The position numbers and the translations under genes are program-made. A DNA stretch of 64,000 bases from Benincasa hispida (lineage: Eukaryota; Streptophyta; Magnoliopsida; Cucurbitales; Cucurbitaceae). Shown here one piece after another: positions 58,960 to 64,000 of the stretch. Numbering within the stretch: position 1 is the first letter of the stretch; each line of letters begins with the position of its first letter. Below the pieces are notes generated by a model, which worked only from the letters and a program-made list of their open reading frames with translations, had not been told where the DNA came from and searched no databases. The stretch spans positions 26,851,322 to 26,915,321 of the forward strand of contig NC_052352.1 of the NCBI RefSeq assembly GCF_009727055.1, written 5' to 3'.

Positions 58960-60300
58960 GGGATCCCACAACCCGGGATCAAGGCATCAAAGCAACAAAG
59001 CACAAGCAAAGACAGGGCAACAAAACCAAAACAAAGCCAACAGGATAAGACCAAAACAAAACCAACACATAAATGCAAACTCGCAAACCACTAAGGAGAA
59101 AGACAGAGAAAAGAACCCAAAACCCCACAGACTAGGGGCAACAACAAAACAGAGAACAATGTAAAGCTCAAAAAGAAAAAAAATCCGTACATACACTAGA
59201 TAAGACCAAGAAACCACCAGGAAATAGCACGAGCACGAATCGTAGAGATCATAAGATGAAATAGAGCAGATACCGACCTCGGTTGACCTCCATACAGCCA
59301 CCGATTACGCTTCTGCCAGATGTAGTATATGGAAGCACACCAGAAAACATGGAACAACTTACTACGTATCCCCTTATCCGACCCCACTCGACACAACCAA
59401 CTCAACTCTACATCCCAACCAGCCACCCGATGCGTCAAACTCAACTGACGCAACACACTAGACCACACCTTTCTCCCAAACCCACGCTCAAAAAATAAAT
59501 GATCCCGTGACTCCACACCTCCCCCACACAGAAGACATCCCCCTCTGACAACACACCTCAACTCCTCAACCAATCCTGTGTACCAACCTATCCCTCACTG
59601 CTAACCACGCTCAGAAGGAGTGGCGCGGAATACCACCCCCGCCCACAAAATACCAGCCTAAGACACCCTAGGACCACGAGGACGTATACTCTCCTAAGCA
59701 CTAATGATAGAAAATCGACCACTAGCATCCGACACCTAAACCCAATAATCCTTTCCCCTTACCCTAGGCCCCACTGCCTGGATAAAACCCCAGATCTCAA
59801 GCAGCTCCCAAGACACTGTAGGCTACCTCCAACCTCCCTCACCATCCATGAACTCTAACAACCGCGCTTCTAAACTACTCCTTGCATTATGAACCACCAT
59901 AGACCCGTATGAATCCAAAATCGTGCCCCCTGGTAGCCAAGGATCCCAACAAACAAAACAAGATCGTCCATCGCCAATCATAAAACGAACCAGATGCTTA
60001 AATCTATCTCTACTTTGTAAGATAGCCCTCAAGCACTAAGACCTCCCAACCTCACTCCGAACAGCCCACAACGACCGCCCACGTAAAACATACGCCTCCA
60101 CCCACGCCACCATAGTGACCCCGATTTAATTAAGAGAAGCCAGAGCAGCTTCATAATAGCAGCCTGATTCCAAGAGGCCACATGCTTCACACCCAACCCC
60201 CATCTCCCAACGACAAGCACACCTTATCCCACACCACCCGTGCACCACCCCGACTCACCACACTACCTTTCCATAAATAACTATGTAACAGATGATCAAC
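58960..60300 (-). pseudogene. LINE ORF2 C-terminal region with zf-RVT domain (broken)
   Basis: 59196-59573 reads CLLCGGGVESRDHLFFERGF, the zinc-binding reverse transcriptase domain (zf-RVT) found after RT in plant LINEs, followed by WCASIYYIWQKRNRWLYGG. 59823-60032 reads FMIGDGRSCFVCWDPWLPGG, the usual block between RT and zf-RVT. 60029-60220 has GWRRMFYVGGRCGLFGVR, the region before it. Frames differ, so several indels have occurred. Confidence 0.8.
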
Positions 60301-61350
60301 CTCATGAGTTACACACCCAGGCAACATGAAGATGCTACACCAAAAAACCTGAAAGGACTGTAAACAGACCTAACAAGCTGCAACCTCCCAGCAAAGGAGA
60401 GGGACCTCGCTGCCCAGCTTCTAATACGAGCTATAATCTTCTGTATCAAAGGCGCACAATCCACAACCCTCAAACGACCCACCAATAAAGGTAAACTCAG
60501 ATACCTAACAAGCAACGAACCAAGAGAGACACCCATATACGTAGCTAGTTCCTCCGCCTCCCCTGACTCCACACCCTCAACAAACATGGAACTCTTCCCA
60601 ACATTTGCAACTAACCCAGACAACTCTGTAAACTCTGTCAATACCTGCCTCACAAACTCCAAAGAATCTTTCTCAATTGCACAGAAAATCATCAAATCGT
60701 CTGCGAAAACCAAATGAGTTAGGCTCAAACGCTCACACTGATCATGGAACCTAAACCACACATGAGGTTTATTCAACAACCTAGACAAGACCTCCATCAC
60801 CATCACAAATAAAAAAGGAGACAGCGGATCCCCCTGCCTCAACCCCTTCATACCAAGAAAAAACCCTTCAAGGGAACCATTAATCATCACAGAGAACTTA
60901 GGCAAAGTAACACAAGCCCTCTTCCAACTCACAAACTGAAGGGGCGTACCTATAGCCAACAATATACCAAACAAAAAATCCCAATTCATCAAATCGTACA
61001 CCTTTTGAAGGTCAAACTTTAGCACACAACGCGACTTCCCTTTGCCCTCCTTATAGTTCCCACGAGCTTCTGATACAATAAAATGTTATAAAAAATCGAC
61101 CTACCTCGAACAAACGCAGACTGATTACCACTGATGAAATCAGGCAACCATAACCACAATCTTTCAGCTAAGATCCTCGAGATACACTTATACATAACAT
61201 TGCAACATGAAATAGGACGAAACTCCTCCATACGTTCAACTCCCCGCCTCTTAGGGATGAGAGTAATAACAGTAGAATTAACTCCATCAGGCAGGTAACA
61301 TGTCTCGAAAAAATTCAGCACAGCGTCACAGAAATCATCCCCAACCACAC
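60301..61350 (-). pseudogene. LINE reverse transcriptase domain (broken in two)
   Basis: 61019-61348 carries the fingers (VITLIPKRRGVERMEEFRPI, SCCNVMYKCISRILAERL, NQSAFVRGRSI). 60309-61025 carries FDLQKVYDLMNWDF, GLRQGDPLSPFLFVMVMEVL and the catalytic LVFADDLMIF, then the thumb (RIRSWAARSLSFAGRLQLVR). The two parts overlap by a few bases in different frames, so a single small indel near 61020 separates them. It would copy the LINE RNA at the target site. Confidence 0.85.
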
Positions 61351-62514
61351 TTCAAGCAGCTTTGTAAAAATCCATGCGAAAACTACCATCAGGCCCATGA
61401 GCCCTTCCCAGATTTCATCGGAAGAATAAAAGGCCTTCTAGAATCTCTCCCCTGAACTCATTGGCCGACGAAGTGGGGGCCCCGCCCCCCCCCCTTCCCA
61501 ACCCCCCTCCCCCAACTAGGGGCCCCCCCCAAAGCTGATACTGCACACGAAAATATACCCTAAATTCACGGAGCAGTAAGATCCCTTTACCCACGTGCTG
61601 AGCCCCTAAGCAACCCCGAAAAGAATTCTACCCGCCACCCCTGCCACCTGGTCATGCACCGTCTGGCGAGTCCCCCTAGATCCAGCCGACCATAAACAAA
61701 CCATGCAGCTGCGAAGAAGAACGACACAACGATGGAAGCTGTGTTTCATATTACCTAACTCCAGTCACCTGACTCTGGCCTTCTGCTAGAGCGACGCCTC
61801 CTCCAATCTCGCCACTGATCAAAAACACCTCAGTGGCCCAGCCGCCTCCGCACACACCGTTACTTCTAAATCCAGGATTTCCTTTTACTGCAGCCTGAGC
61901 AGCCCATAACCTGCCTAGCTGCCTGCACCTCATCAGCTAACATAGAGATACGCCCTACCAAACGAAGTACGAAAAACCCGATCCACTACCTTCAAATTTG
62001 CGCACAAAATTAACCAATAGGAGACACATCCCTTAGAACTTATCCACACTGACCCTGATAGGTATCAGAAACNNNNNNNNNNNNNNNNNNNNNNNNNGGG
62101 GAGAGAGGATTCGCACAAAATTAACCAATAGGAGACACATCCTTAGAACTTCCATCCACACTGACCTAATAGTACAAAAACCCTCTGCCTCCGTCCATAT
62201 AGATGAAATACGAAATGTAGGAGCCGGCTTACTCCTTCGTTTGCCCTATACGAAACCCTTAGAAGAGGCTATGATCAAAATCCCCCTCTGACCAACCCTA
62301 ACCCTCCGACTTACGGAAAAAGCTACCTTCACGCCTTATGGGAACAAGCATCGATTGCAAAACGACGTAAGATACCAATTCCCCTGAAGTTTCTAGTCCT
62401 AAGTAAACCAGTTACCTGTCACACCCAACTCAACGTCAGATCCGCCTCCAATACAACCCCATCCAAACTTCTCCATCTCCCTCAACTAGGGCAACCATCA
62501 AAATCCTCGAGCTA
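61351..62514 (-). pseudogene. LINE ORF2 middle region, heavily broken, with assembly problems
   Basis: The link between endonuclease and RT should lie here, but only fragments are readable. It contains the poly-C patch at 61480-61530 and the 25-N gap at 62073-62097, whose flanks repeat each other. Some breaks may therefore be sequencing or assembly errors. Confidence 0.5.
62073..62097. other. Assembly gap (25 N) with duplicated flanks
   Basis: 62001-62054 and 62112-62165 are nearly the same (cgcacaaaattaaccaatag, then gagacacatcc, then ccacactgacc), differing by a few indels. This suggests that two contig ends overlap but were not merged. Confidence 0.9.
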
Positions 62515-62952
62515 CTAACGAATAGCATTAAAATCCCTCAAAACAACTCTAGGAAGCTGCCACGAGGCACACACATCAATCAACTGAGACCACAAGTTTC
62601 TCCTCTCGCTCACGTGATTAGAGGCATACACAACACCAATTTGTACCCTAGCACTAGATACAATATCCACTAAGGTTCTAGAAATGAATTGATCCCCACT
62701 GACATCAATGGAAAAATCATAGACACTCTTCCTCCACATCACCCATATCCTCTCAACTCCCTGCACACTATAGCTACACACACAACTCCAAGCATCACCA
62801 AACCTACCCATTACCATACCAAAATTCTCACGACGAACCCTCGTCTCAAGAAAACAATAGAAAGTAACAGATAATGAAGCTAGAAAGTCTACCACCACTC
62901 TACACTTGATAGGGTCATTCAACCCCCTAACATTCCAGGAACACCAAATCAT
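62515..62952 (-). pseudogene. LINE endonuclease domain (N-terminal part of ORF2)
   Basis: Starts MIWCSWNVRGLNDPIKCRVV, the usual opening of plant LINE ORF2 with the Asn of the endonuclease site, then FYCFLETRV (catalytic Glu) and VVLRDFNAIR, where the family has GDFN, so one site residue has changed. It is stopped at 62515. The start codon overlaps the ORF1 stop as ATGA (62949-62952). Confidence 0.8.
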
Positions 62953-63640
62953 GAACCTTGCAAGAGATCACACCTACCACTTTTCACTAGGCCTTTGCCC
63001 AAACTCCCGAACATCCCATCCATAACAAACAACAGATCAGGATCTGCCTGCACTAGTGTCAATGCCAACAAGTCTCCCCCCTTATCACATAAAACATCAA
63101 ACTGATTACGATCATCAACATGCTTTACAAACCCCATTATTCTAGGGGATCCATAAACTACTTTGCTCTTCAATGGCGCCGTACCCGGTGACCCACTACC
63201 ACCCCTATGCCCTACACCTCCTCTATCACGCCTACGCCGATTAACCATAGTAAACTCTTTAACCCTCCCCGCGCCCTTAATCTCATCCACTGGGCCAGCT
63301 CCCCTCGCACCCATACCCAAGTCCTGCCCCTTCCTCACACTCTCAATTCCCCTATTCTCCTCCAAACACCCCTCATTGACTGCCACAATACACAACTTCT
63401 AACCCTTTCCCACTCCCTGTTGCTCACACACCGCCTTAGTATGCCCAAAAGAACCATAGCAAGAACACCTACGAGGTTTCCACTCATACACAACTGGAAT
63501 AATAAACTCCTGACCCCATATTCTAGCAGTGACCGAAGAAGGCAGTAACGAATCACCATCCACTTGAACACAAACCTTAGCATACGATAATCGTCGCCGC
63601 TCTCTTGTTGCAACATCAAAATCATAATAAATCCACTTTA
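62949..63640 (-). pseudogene. LINE ORF1 (gag-like, zinc knuckle), broken
   Basis: Upstream frames in 63430-63630 include VYEWKPRRCSCYGSFGHTKA, a CCHC-type knuckle (C-x2-Y-x4-H-x4-C, first cysteines shifted) typical of plant LINE ORF1. After a stop near 63403, the frame 62949-63395 continues (VNRRRRDRGGVGHRG, a basic Gly/Arg-rich region). It would bind the LINE RNA. Confidence 0.65.
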
Positions 63641-63689
63641 GTCCTCATTTCATTCAACACTTGAATAGATAGGAAAAAAACACCCACCA

Positions 63690-64000
63690 AAAGCAATTGA
63701 GAGTAATTCTAGCATGCTCTGATACCACATGATGGAACTCGAGACATACGCAGTGGAATTAAGATCTAATTACACTCTAATTGCTCTTAAATTAAAGGAA
63801 ATAAGCATGCATCATGAAGGAAAAAACGGTGGATTAAAAAGTGTAGGATACTACTTTTGAAGCCCCCGAAAACCGCTTCTCCTCGTTGAATCTCGACCTG
63901 AACTCTTTCGGACCACCACTAGAGTTGACCTACTATCCTCTGGACTCAGAACTGAGTTGTGAGACCTGGTGGATGAAGAGAACCGAGAGAGAGAAAAGAG
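63690..64000 (-). mobile_element. Edge of another copia-type element: primer-binding site and 5' LTR
   Basis: On the minus strand, tggtatcagagc at 63717-63728 is an exact initiator tRNA-Met primer site. It is preceded (higher coordinates) by gttccatcatg, where the LTR would end. The LTR would run from about 63735 past the window edge. Only a short leader (to about 63690) lies between the primer site and the LINE, so the internal region has been lost or displaced. Without the other LTR this rests mainly on the primer site. Confidence 0.55.

Larger units (their letters stand above)
58910..63640 (-). mobile_element. LINE (non-LTR retrotransposon), decayed
   Basis: On the minus strand it holds ORF1 (zinc knuckle), then ORF2 with endonuclease, reverse transcriptase and a C-terminal zinc-binding RVT domain. 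No LTRs are present. The 3' end at about 58910-58960 (minus) has a TTGTTGTTG run. All long frames are broken, and a small assembly gap and a poly-C patch lie inside. Both outer limits are estimates. Confidence 0.85.

Noticed and set aside
63717..63728. tRNA gene
   Set aside because: Only the 12-base primer complement is present, without tRNA arms.

Overview
This is a plant nuclear DNA window. It is AT-rich, has spliced genes, and is filled with plant-type transposons: Ty1/copia, Ty3/gypsy of the Athila kind, a LINE, a Mutator-like element (MULE), CACTA ends and MITEs. The repeat style and the host proteins fit a eudicot. A cucurbit is my guess from general resemblance; no search was run.

Host genes are few. 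(1) A calmodulin-binding-domain protein lies at 9507-10871 (+), with a probable intron in its 5' UTR. (2) A 66-residue zinc-ribbon-like protein lies at 30710-30910 (+). (3) A two-exon peptidyl-tRNA hydrolase-like gene (PTRHD1 type) lies at 31346-32308 (-), convergent with (2). Its second exon lies outside the first exon's open frame and is easily missed. These three look intact; almost everything else coding-like is transposon debris.

Layout. 1-8.2 kb: the end of a CACTA element, a duplicated AT-rich repeat carrying a MITE, a GGGTTGG-rich element, and unremarkable AT-rich DNA. 8.2-11.1 kb: the calmodulin-binding gene. 11.77-26.31 kb: a three-level nest. A MITE is split by a MULE (11826-26122) with about 118-bp terminal inverted repeats and a perfect 9-bp target duplication. 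The MULE is split by a nearly complete Athila-like element (15730-25666) with 1.7-kb LTRs and a perfect 5-bp target duplication. The MULE carries arrays of about 22-23 bp units built on CGATCG at both ends of its decayed transposase gene. 26.3-27.1 kb: a GC-rich, organelle-like insert and a second copy of the MITE family. 30.4-32.5 kb: the two small genes. 33.2-45.7 kb: a decayed copia element holding two solo LTRs of its own kind in opposite orientations. 45.7-48.6 kb: a minus-strand copia remnant of another lineage and a transposon-associated ORF. 48.6-56.9 kb: a second copia element, split by a solo LTR related to the Athila-like LTRs. 58.2-58.6 kb: a second CACTA end. 58.9-63.6 kb: a decayed minus-strand LINE. 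63.7-64.0 kb: the edge of another copia element.

No unknown operon-like or multi-gene system is visible. The most unusual signal is the CGATCG-centred palindromic repeat text, which occurs both in the MULE (a DNA transposon) and in the copia LTRs and leader (retrotransposons). Two assembly gaps (22804-23634 and 62073-62097) limit interpretation; the second has duplicated flanks and is probably an assembly artefact.
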